DNA of 64,000 nt from contig RSEH01000056.1 in the NCBI GenBank assembly GCA_006503475.1, forward strand, positions 1 to 64,000. The letters are read 5' to 3'. The notes beneath the pieces were generated by a model. It made no database searches, was not told the origin of the DNA, and saw only the letters and a program-made list of their open reading frames with translations. Position 1 is the stretch's first letter; each line of letters opens with the position of its first letter. Below are positions 39,188 through 46,795 of this stretch, piece by piece. The stretch is from Stentor roeselii. Lineage: Eukaryota > Ciliophora > Heterotrichea > Heterotrichida > Stentoridae. The translations under genes and the position numbers were made by a program.

Positions 39188-39690
39188 TTAAAACTTTCTT
39201 TTGTCAGTAAAAGATAAAGATATTTGATTAATTGAAAATTTAACAAGGTAGTCAAGGAATTCGTGTAAATTTGTAGTCGTTGTGTATAAAGTCCTGTAAA
39301 AGGTTTCTCTGTTCTTGCCTGTCTCCTGTGATGTGAAAGTGTCTCCTGTTTCCTGAGACCAATAGGCTCGGTCGTTCCTTAATGAGGTGAATGGATCAAC
39401 ATTTCCATCTGATCCTTAAAACGTGAACTGAAAAATTGATGATTGAATGCTGAAGAGGTAAGAGTTCACAGGCAGGCTGATACTTCTTCGGCGTAGGAAC
39501 CCTTTGAACAGAAATAAGGACTTGGAACTACTAAACCTGCGGCTTGAACTTTTGTACCGAATGATGTGCGTAACTGATGTGAGAATGATTCTCCGCTGCC
39601 TGGTCATGCTACTGAGTAGGAAGTGATTAGTGATGAGGATACTTCGAGAACTACTGAGAAATGCAGGGGAAAGAATAATAACGTCAATAT
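39188..39690 (-). pseudogene. Remnant of a secreted PHB-depolymerase-like esterase
   Basis: The minus strand reads, from 39690, AATAAATA in place of the usual AATAAATG, so the start codon appears to be lost (ATA). The frame then gives a signal-peptide-like stretch (LTLLFFPLHFSVVLEVSSS), LITSYSVA, a TGA, GSGESFSHQLRTSFGTKVQ, GLVVPSPYFCSKGSYAEEVSACL, a second TGA, and after a frame shift GNVDPFTSLRNDRAYW and a run open to TAA at 39188. The order 'SGxSxGxxFSxQ ... GAGxxAxxPYYC ... AxxACM ... GxIDPxxxLxxDRVYxFxG' is that of the secreted PHB-depolymerase-like esterases found in many protists. No 15- or 16-base intron repairs the breaks. The C-terminal third of the family is missing or unrecognisable. 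Confidence 0.55.
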
Positions 39691-40199
39691 TTATTTGGAT
39701 TGGGGAAGGAAATTTGATTTTAGGATGTTGATTGATTTAGAGAGAGATTGAGTTTTATTTTTTTGATTTTTTGGAGGTTGAAAGGAATTTAGATGAGACT
39801 AAAGTGGAGATTTGAAGGGTTAATTTTATAAATTTTTTGATTTAGGCTTTACATTTTGGTAAATCCTACAGGAAAGTATTAGAAACAACAATCAAAAATA
39901 TTTATACACTCTTGAACTTTGTAAAAAGATTTTTTTTACTCAGGGACTAAAGCTCTCACTATGAATCTATTGAGTTGAAGTCATCCTTTTTGGTTGAAAT
40001 AAATATTTTCTTATGGCAAATCCTACTTTTTCTGATATGTTGATGACTAAGATCGTAATTATTTGATGCTAATACGTCAGGGTGAGTTTAAAGATTTCGG
40101 AAATAATTGATAGATCTTTGAAAATTTGAAATGTTCAGTTTTGGATATAGTAGTTAACTAAATGGAATAAGCTAATCGATTAAAAAACTTTTAGGAGAT
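39691..40199. other. Intergenic, 509 bases
   Basis: AT-rich spacer upstream of the esterase remnant and downstream of the small coiled-coil gene at 40200. No open frame or RNA gene seen. Confidence 0.55.
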
Positions 40200-40616
40200 T
40201 CAGAGTCTCTTGCTGAAAAACATCATTAAGATGATTATCATGGTTGTGGCTGCATTGATTTTTATCCAAAATCCCAGTTTGCTGAACGATTCATTACTCT
40301 CTGCTTTATAGTCGATCTCAATGTGCCACAATTTCACTAAGTTACTACCATAGTCTTTTACCTCGGCCTCGACCATTTCAATTTTTCCCTTGAGGAATGC
40401 CATTTCACTTCTGAGCTCGGCTCTAGCTTCAGTGCTTTCAATCCTCAAGTTAGTTAAGTCTTCATCTATTTGTTTGATAAATATTTCTTGTCTTTTATTT
40501 CTATCCTTACAAATTTCTTTAACATTTTCGATCTCTTCAGTGAGCTGAGTCCTGAATGAGTCAAAATCGCTTTTTTTCACGGACATAGCTTCCAAATCTT
40601 CTTTATTAAATTCCAT
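40200..40616 (-). CDS. Small tail-anchored coiled-coil protein
   Basis: 138 aa. Residues about 15-100 are coiled coil with many Glu and Lys. The last 22 residues form a hydrophobic helix (INAATTMIIILMMFF) ending SKRL, so the protein is probably tail-anchored in an organelle membrane. One of the few genes here ending in TGA. Start context TTTTATAAATG. The architecture resembles Bap31- or MCU-regulator-like coiled-coil tail anchors (CCDC90/MCUR1) in outline only; I do not assign a family. Confidence 0.72.
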   Translation of the reverse strand: MEFNKEDLEAMSVKKSDFDSFRTQLTEEIENVKEICKDRNKRQEIFIKQIDEDLTNLRIESTEARAELRSEMAFLKGKIEMVEAEVKDYGSNLVKLWHIEIDYKAESNESFSKLGFWIKINAATTMIIILMMFFSKRL

Positions 40617-40661
40617 TTATAAAATATAAATCCCATACTTAGCGTAAAATAATAATTCAAA

Positions 40662-40917
40662 TTAAATAGTGAGTTTAGAGTGCTTTCTTAGAGATACTTT
40701 TATTGATGCTTCTGATTCCAGGACTTGTTGAAAGTTATGATGCTTTGAAGGTGGCTTAATTTTGAGTTCTGTGGTCATTATCGTATGTTCTTGGCACTCT
40801 TTGTCATGCTCGGCCTCTTCACGCTTCTACTGTTTCTGAAACTCGCTCTCCATCTTCACCTTCTTGTCCAGTAGCATTCCTCGTAGATAGAATTCTGAAG
40901 AAAAACTGAGTGATAGA
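40662..40917 (-). pseudogene. Possible coiled-coil gene remnant
   Basis: One minus-strand frame from about 40917 to the TAA at 40662 reads a charged sequence: SSEFYLRGMLLDKKVKMESEFQKQ, a single TAG, then KREEAEHDKECQEHTIMTTELK and onwards for about 40 more residues. A 16-base GT...AG segment overlaps the TAG, but removing it shifts the frame into stops. The antisense frames look like reverse reads of charged sequence, which supports this strand. Likely a decayed gene 3' end; start not found. Confidence 0.35.
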
Positions 40918-41044
40918 GCCTATTTCGCTCAGGTTATTCTCTAATTAGGTATGAATGCTTAGGATCAAACCATAGAAAATTGATGTGAAAAACTTGAATG
41001 TCAGCTTAAAGATAAATTCTAGATTAAGACTCAAAGTGATTAAA
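40885..41044 (+). pseudogene. Possible coiled-coil gene remnant, opposite strand
   Basis: One plus-strand frame reads NSEEKLSDRAYFAQVIL, TAA, LGMNA, TAG, DQTIEN, TGA, CEKLECQLKDKF, TAG, IKTQSD, TAA. The residue mix between the stops is strongly coiled-coil-like, and several stops fall where Gln would be natural. It abuts and slightly overlaps the minus-strand remnant, as expected if an inversion or rearrangement joined two decayed pieces. Could be chance. Confidence 0.28.
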
Positions 41045-41355
41045 CATGATATAATTGAAATGAATCTTAAACAACAATTTTATAAACAGTCTATTTAGTT
41101 AATTATCTCGAATATTTAATCTTCTATGACTAGAGAGAATATATCAATAAACAATATCAATCATTTTTGATTAGTTTTTACTATAATTCAATTATCAATT
41201 GATACAGATTTTAATTTATTATTCAAAGTTTATGAAAAGTTTATTTTTCCTTGCAGATTATTCGAAATCTTAAGTATTTAAAAATTTCATCATTTCCAAC
41301 TTGATGAAAATTTTAACCCTTATTCAATTAGTCCTTGGAAATTATTCTAATAAAA

Positions 41356-41691
41356 ATGAAAATTTGGGTAGGCTTTTACAGACAAAATAAAAAATTACAT
41401 ATGATGACATTTGAGCAGTTTGAAATTAACGATTATTATGTTACTGGTCAAGGTGAAGATGAAATAGGAAGGTTTTCTTTCAACGGATCAATTCAAAACA
41501 ATATGTTTTGTGCATTGAAAATATATGAGAGATGGAATGTAGAATATAAGGGACACTTTGATGAAGAAAAAAGAGAAATATTTGGGTACTGGAAAATTGA
41601 TGATCAATACCAAGAAACTTTTCAGATCAAAGAGATTGATTCTAAAGACAGAGAAAAATATCTTTTAATGCATTTAATTTCAGATTGTTAA
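41356..41691 (+). CDS. Small unknown protein
   Basis: 111 aa from the ATG at 41356 (context CTAATAAAAATG). Contents are aromatic- and Gly-containing beta-like segments: FEINDYYVTGQGEDEIGRFSFNG, ALKIYERWNVEYKGHF, IFGYWKID and ETFQIKEI. The pattern of 'G.G.D..G.F...G' followed by 'Y.G' and 'G.W' recalls small beta-barrel proteins seen in protists, but I cannot name a family. Intact and coding-like; no signal peptide. Confidence 0.6.
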   Translation: MKIWVGFYRQNKKLHMMTFEQFEINDYYVTGQGEDEIGRFSFNGSIQNNMFCALKIYERWNVEYKGHFDEEKREIFGYWKIDDQYQETFQIKEIDSKDREKYLLMHLISDC

Positions 41692-41879
41692 GAGTTTTTT
41701 TATCTTTTTCATAACAACAATAGTATTATCATAGCTGTTTATAGAGTGAAAAGATTTTAGAGCTATTAAATTGATAAAAGTTTTAGATATCATAATTAAA
41801 TCAGCAACAAGGTTTTTCATAACAATATAATTTATATTTCTAATTTTTTCATTCTAGCCTACAATAATTTCGCAAATCA

Positions 41880-43043
41880 CTAAAACAATTGAAAATTATA
41901 ACTCCCAGGCCCTGGAACATCACTAATTTGATATTTTAGCTTAGCATCATTCCCAAATTTCCACTTTGAATATTCTTTAGTAGGAGTAGAATATTGTCCA
42001 GGTCCGGGACTATCAAGTGTTTTGAAACTTTCTCTTTTACTGGTCCCAAAGACTGGAACAACAACTTTATCCGCATCCCTGAGACTATACTGACCAGGTC
42101 CAGGAGACCTCTCCTCTTGTTTAGAAATTGTTTTAACCCTCATTGAATAGCATGGCCCTTCAACGATCTTTTCAGGTATTGAGTAACTACCCGGTCCAGG
42201 TGAAGGACTGGTCTTTAAATATGTTTCTCTTTTAGAATTTCCAAAAATAAAATTTGATTTACTTTTAGGCGTATGAGTTGAGTAAGTGCCAGGCCCAGGC
42301 ACTTTGTTATTTCGATATTTAAACCTTTGAGATCTTCCAATGCTAAATGATCTCTGGTCAAGCTGAGACTTGATTGAATAAATAGCTGGACCAGGAGACC
42401 TGGGAGGTTCCTTAAAATGAGTTTTTCCCAACATCGAGAAACTTCTATGATCCAGAGTATTCGGTAAATTATAAGCACCCGGGCCAGGTACCCTAGAAAC
42501 AGCCGACTTAGCACGAGGTTCATTTCCAAACCTTATTCCAGTCGAAGTCTCCACAAACACATCATAAGTTCCAGGTCCCGGAGCCCTATCACTTTCCCTA
42601 AACTTCCTCTGATCCCTAGAAAAAGAATGAACAAAAGTCTCTTCAAAGGCCTTCTTAGAGTTTTCATACTGTCCTGGTCCAGGCGATTCCGATTTTTCTA
42701 AAACCTTGACACGTCCTCTTAAAGAATAGCAAGGTCCTTCAGATATCAAAGACTTTATTTCATAATTTCCAGGACCAGGGCCCTTATAAGGCTTCAAGGT
42801 CTCCATGCGAGTCGCTTTTCCAAAGACTGTCGATTTGGATTCAGTTTTCGAATTAACTGAATAAGACCCAGGGCCAGGTACTTCAGGAGACTTAGAAAAA
42901 TCATGGCGATGTGAACGAGTTACGCTGTATTTCGGCGTTGTACTCATTGTTTTCGATGAATAGGCTCCAGGACCAGGGACTTCTGGAAGTTTTTTTTCTT
43001 TTCTCCGGCCGACTAATGACCATGCGGGTCCAACTTTTCGCAT
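41880..43043 (-). CDS. SHIPPO/ODF3-like protein with about 11 STPG repeats
   Basis: 387 aa built almost wholly of sperm-tail PG-rich repeats: PGPGAY or PGPGSY or PGPGQY recurs about every 30-35 residues from 24 to the end (VPGPGAYSS, VPGPGSYSV, GPGPGNYEI, SPGPGQYEN, APGPGTYDV, VPGPGAYNL, SPGPAIYSI, VPGPGTYST, SPGPGSYSI, SPGPGQYSL, SPGPGQYST, VPGPGSYNF). Family members line ciliary doublet or cortical microtubules. The protein is essentially the repeat array with a short basic N-terminus. Together with the gene at 34078 it gives two STPG genes within 9 kb. Repeats are old, since they are diverged in sequence. Confidence 0.9.
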   Translation of the reverse strand: MRKVGPAWSLVGRRKEKKLPEVPGPGAYSSKTMSTTPKYSVTRSHRHDFSKSPEVPGPGSYSVNSKTESKSTVFGKATRMETLKPYKGPGPGNYEIKSLISEGPCYSLRGRVKVLEKSESPGPGQYENSKKAFEETFVHSFSRDQRKFRESDRAPGPGTYDVFVETSTGIRFGNEPRAKSAVSRVPGPGAYNLPNTLDHRSFSMLGKTHFKEPPRSPGPAIYSIKSQLDQRSFSIGRSQRFKYRNNKVPGPGTYSTHTPKSKSNFIFGNSKRETYLKTSPSPGPGSYSIPEKIVEGPCYSMRVKTISKQEERSPGPGQYSLRDADKVVVPVFGTSKRESFKTLDSPGPGQYSTPTKEYSKWKFGNDAKLKYQISDVPGPGSYNFQLF

Positions 43044-43927
43044 ATTTACGAAGAGAGTTGAGAAATCAATTAAATGGTTTTATCACTTTATTGAATTTTA
43101 GGATGCTTTGGACTTGTGACTTGTGTGAAAAATTCAGGGGAGAATGGAATTAGGAAGATGTGATAATGGAAAGATTTTTACTTTGAAATTTACTGCAAGT
43201 ATGGAGTTTTCATCTTTTGATTAGAAATTTGATGACTTATAAACACCTGATAAACTTTTTAAATAAAGTTTGACTGGCTCTTGTGGTTTTTGGCGGGGTG
43301 GATTGATTGCTATGGTCATGATCGTTTGGTACTGGGTTTTGTACAGGAAATCTGGAAATTATGACAACCATTCGTATTTTTGCATTTTCACTACGGACTT
43401 CAACCTTTAGGAAAAAAATTTTGAAGACTTGGATTTTTAAATAATTCGAGTTGATTTCAAGCTTTTCAGCTCCAAACAGGAATTTTTTAAACTATCTGAG
43501 CAACTGGTCAGAAGTTAATCTTTTAATCAACAAGGCGAAATTATTCATAAACTAACCAAAGAAGGTATTTTCAACAAGGCCGAATTCTAAACCTTTCCCC
43601 CAGATCATCTAAAAAACAAGTAAAATTTCGAATGAAATCCTAAAAAAAAATTTGCAGTTACTTAAAACTTTTCCTTTCAAAAAGGTCAAAATTTCACATC
43701 TAAAGGCAATTCATTTTAAAGCGACTTAAACCATTACATTAAATTCCCACCCATCCAAGAAATCCAGAAACAATTCAAAAGACCTTCTAAAAAAAATCTT
43801 AATAATTCCAAATGAATAATAAATGCCTTTCAAGCCTCCACTAACAATCTCCAAAAGTAAAAACTTACACCCAGTAAAAAATTCTTACTCCATAACATTC
43901 TAATTAGCTATAAATCCAAAATATCCA
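43044..43927. other. 884-base gap, part of it a possible decayed gene
   Basis: 43044 to 43260 and 43650 to 43927 are AT-rich spacer. The middle holds a broken coding-like stretch (separate entry). No RNA gene seen. Confidence 0.5.
43267..43620 (+). pseudogene. Possible gene remnant with a membrane segment
   Basis: A plus-strand frame from 43267 reads CGFWRGGLIAMVMIVWYWVLYRKSGNYD and continues to FCIFTTDFNL, TAG, EKNFEDLDF, TAA. A second frame from 43441 reads IIRVDFKLFSSKQEFFKLSEQL, then TAA, then QQGEIIHKLTKEGIFNKAEF, TAA, TFPPDHLKNK, TAA. The local base composition is less AT-rich than the flanks. No GT...AG segment of 15 or 16 bases removes the stops. I read this as a decayed gene; the family is unknown. 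Confidence 0.35.
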
Positions 43928-44500
43928 ATGGAGAACAATTTGTTTCAACAAATTACATTTCTTTCAACAGAGTTCACACAAATGTTTTTCCCTTTCTTCA
44001 CATCACAAACCTTAGAAGTGCCCAGCTCAGAACCGCCGAGGCCGAAGAGCCGAGGCCGCAAAAAGCTCCGACCCGGAAACCCTCTGAAGACTGAAGTGCT
44101 GGATAAGTACTGGCTGAGGGCTTTCAAGAACTTTGTCAAGGGAAACTATTTCGAGTTGAAGACTGTCTCAAAGGACAAAGAGTTCTGGAACTGGTACTTC
44201 GCCAAGGGCAAGCCAGGCAAAAACGGAGAATATTTGTCGTACAACTCGCAGTACAAACAGAGACTCTTTGGAAATCCTAGCTTTTGTGCGGCTTTTGCAG
44301 CTTGGGGAATCGCTATGGGTGGAAGCTTGAAACCGAAGAAGAGTTTGAAGGCCTCCTGGGAGTTCTACTTCAATTATTTCTTCCAGGAGTTAATTCCGTA
44401 CTCGTCAAGCCAGGCGGATATGGAGGACTTTGGAAGGTTTCAGCAGTTTATATGTGAAAAGATGACCTCGGGACTGAAGACTTTGAAGGGTGGTCATTAG
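43928..44500 (+). CDS. Unknown protein with basic linker and helical domain
   Basis: 190 aa. A hydrophobic, Phe-rich start (about 1-30) is followed by a basic segment PKSRGRKKLRPG (about 40-51) with an AT-hook-like GRKK core, then an aromatic-rich helical domain (about 58-185) containing WLRAFKNFVKGNYFEL, FWNWYFAKGKPGKNGEYLSY and MGGSLKPKKSLKASWEFYF. The sequence is noticeably more GC-rich than its surroundings, with codons like those of highly expressed genes. No family recognised. It may be DNA-binding or basic-structural; that is a guess from composition. Confidence 0.65.
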   Translation: MENNLFQQITFLSTEFTQMFFPFFTSQTLEVPSSEPPRPKSRGRKKLRPGNPLKTEVLDKYWLRAFKNFVKGNYFELKTVSKDKEFWNWYFAKGKPGKNGEYLSYNSQYKQRLFGNPSFCAAFAAWGIAMGGSLKPKKSLKASWEFYFNYFFQELIPYSSSQADMEDFGRFQQFICEKMTSGLKTLKGGH

Positions 44501-44637
44501 TTATTAGTTAATTCCAGATGTTAATCTTTCCATGATCCTTGAAATTATTTTAAACTTCATTATTTCTTTAGTTATTATCTTGATGATTGTTTAAGAATGA
44601 AATAGGATAGATTAAGTTATAGAAAATATTGAAAATA

Positions 44638-45147
44638 CTAAAACAATTCACATGATTTGCATTTTGATTGCTTTTCACTTGTTTCCATGATCATTACTTG
44701 ATTTTCTCTTAGTCTTATCAGGAGTTCTTTTAACTCTTGAGCTTCAGTGTCTTTATGCTTCATCGCTTCTTCAGTAGTAACAATTCTCTGAGTCATGACT
44801 GTTATTTCTTGTTGAAGGTCCTGGATCTGTTTAATAAGTTCTTGAGGGTCGGACTCTAATTCAGAAAATTCGCTGGTCATTTGAGGCTCTTCTCTTGATG
44901 CGCTCTTAGAAAACTGAATCATGTCTTTTGAGAATGTCCCGATGTCGGCCAAGTCGCATTCTTTTCTGGTCTCTGTTGATTTCACTGGCAGCTTGAAACT
45001 CGGCTCGGCTGGAATGTCTAAATTCATGATCGAAGAAGATAGGCTGAAGTCTTCTGAAGGAATCACTGCCAAGGTGTTGGACTCGGGAAGGTCTGGAGTC
45101 CCTTTTTTAGGTTTAGATTGAGAAGTTTTCACTTGGTTTTTTTTCAT
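44638..45147 (-). CDS. Unknown coiled-coil protein
   Basis: 169 aa from the ATG at 45147 (MKKNQVKTSQ). The frame is open upstream to 45210 and reads a hydrophobic stretch, but it has no ATG there, so I leave it out. Residues 10-80 are Ser/Pro-rich, and about 85-160 form a coiled coil with LIKQIQDLQQEITVMTQRI and EELLIRL-type heptads, ending CKSCELF. Function unknown. If an unseen upstream start exists, the protein would be a signal-anchored membrane protein. Confidence 0.62.
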   Translation of the reverse strand: MKKNQVKTSQSKPKKGTPDLPESNTLAVIPSEDFSLSSSIMNLDIPAEPSFKLPVKSTETRKECDLADIGTFSKDMIQFSKSASREEPQMTSEFSELESDPQELIKQIQDLQQEITVMTQRIVTTEEAMKHKDTEAQELKELLIRLRENQVMIMETSEKQSKCKSCELF

Positions 45148-45458
45148 GATTGTTAAGATTACAATGATTATTGAGAAAGGTATGAGGATTAGATTTTTCA
45201 CAGGATTCAAGGTTTTCAGAGATTTAAAGAAAGAGGATATTTTTTAGGAAAATTTCATGATTTTGAGAAGAATTGGCAAATTTCACTGAAATTAAAAACT
45301 TTAAGGAAAGTGTTAAGTTTAAAGAAATTCCTAGAAAGGTTCTAATAAAAAATCGTTATTATTTGTTGATGCTTATTGAAAGATAAAATTTACATGAATT
45401 GAAATAACTTTAAATATTGTTCTGCTTTGTTCGAAACTTAAGACTATCTTAACCTGGC
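45148..45458. other. Intergenic, 311 bases
   Basis: AT-rich spacer. It contains the ATG-less hydrophobic frame extension (45148 to 45210) described with the gene at 44638. Nothing else seen. Confidence 0.5.
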
Positions 45459-46370
45459 TTAACTAAGCTGATTCAACCACGAGCTGTAGTAGTAAATAAA
45501 AGGCGTGACCCACACTAAAGAATCCAGTCTATCCAAAATCCCTCCATGCCCCGGGAACAGATTCCCAGAGTCTTTCACTCCAGCGACTCTCTTCAAAAAA
45601 CTTTCAGTGAGATCTCCTCCAAAAGCCAAAAATCCAGTTAAAACCGAAATAACAACTGCATCTCCATGACCCAAACAAGGTGTAAACCGAGTTTCTCCAA
45701 TAAAAACAAGCGGAATCAAGGATAAATAAGGCAAGACAAAAGCTCCAACAACTCCTTGAATCGACTTGGCAGGTGAAATATGCGGAAAAGGATGAAAAGT
45801 CCCAAAAAGTCTTCCAAATAGCAAAGCTCCGTTGTCTGATTGAAAAGTAGTGAAAATCCACAGAAACATGAACTGAGTTCTTTTCCTAAATAATTAATAC
45901 TCAAGGCTCACCAGTAGAATCGAAAAGCAGAAGGGGTATGCAAAAAACAAGCAAAAGAAAATATCTGTCAAAATTACTGTCAGGACTGAAAATGATAAAG
46001 TCCTGATAGGGTCTTCTGGCTTGTTTTTATTGCAAAATAAGGAATACTCGAATAAACGCAGCAAAATTGAAAAAATTGTTGAAAGGTAAAGACCTGAAAG
46101 TAAAATTGCTTCTTGATGACCGAAGAAACAAGAGAGGAGAAATGAGAGGGGAATGAAAAATACTGAAAATGGAATTAGACAAAATGAGTGCACTAGCTTT
46201 ACTTGAAGATTTCTCTCGTGGGCTAACTTTGCTATTGAAAAGTACTCGGAGCAGGCAAGGTAGTACACGATTATTATGGCTAAAACTGAACTTGTGAAAT
46301 ATTCGATTATCAGACAGAGTAAGGAACAGGCCAGAATCCCTGTTAAGACTCTTTTCTTTATGTCTGACAT
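45459..46370 (-). CDS. CDS1: Phosphatidate cytidylyltransferase (CDP-diacylglycerol synthase), one 15-base intron
   Basis: 298 aa from exons 45901-46370 and 45459-45885. Removing the intron joins VSLE to KRTQFMFLW and keeps the frame. About eight membrane helices. Family motifs lie in exon 2: SDNGALLFGRLFG, SPAKSIQGVVGA, FLAFGGDLTESFLKR, and the signature PGHGGILDRLDS. The enzyme makes CDP-diacylglycerol from phosphatidate and CTP for phosphatidylinositol and cardiolipin synthesis, normally in the ER. It is shorter at the N-terminus than animal CDS1/2. Start context TTGATAAATG. Confidence 0.92.
45886..45900 (-). other. 15-base intron in CDP-diacylglycerol synthase
   Basis: Coding-strand sequence GTATTAATTATTTAG. 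Removal joins two parts of a single CdsA-family protein. Retention gives an in-frame TAA. Confidence 0.94.
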
Positions 46371-46795
46371 TTATCAATTATATAAATTTTTCATGATTGA
46401 TGATTCAGTTTTCTTTTATGATTTGAGAATCATCTCGGTTTATTATTAAGAAATAGGAATCAAGAAGTTATTTTATAGAATTAGTAAAATAATGAAATTT
46501 ATTAATTCTAATCAAATATCAACCACTTCTTATTCAGTTATCTCTAAAACTCTAAAAATCTTTAAACTATCTTTTATTGAATTATTTGTGATTAATTTAA
46601 ACTTGCAAACATTTTAAAAAAAATTACTTCATTCATATTTTAAAATTGATTTACAATCATCCTCAATTTATCAAATCCTTATTATTTCATATCTTATTCA
46701 ACAAAATCCTAACAATTCACTAATAATAAATTTTCATACCCTCAGAAAATTATCCTAACTTCTAAATTTTACTCAATAAAAACTTTAAAATTATC
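46371..46795. other. Intergenic, 425 bases
   Basis: AT-rich spacer between two minus-strand genes. No open frame or RNA gene seen. Confidence 0.6.

Larger units (their letters stand above)
40617..41355. other. 739-base gap with two broken coding-like stretches
   Basis: No intact gene. Two separate remnants on opposite strands are listed below. The rest, about 41045 to 41355, is AT-rich with no feature. A plus-strand ATG at 41304 opens a short hydrophobic frame that stops after about 30 codons and does not join the next gene by any short intron. Confidence 0.5.

Noticed and set aside
45148-45210. Hydrophobic N-terminal extension of the gene at 44638
   Set aside because: No ATG exists in the extension (the first codon would be TTG) and a stop lies just upstream; kept as a note only.
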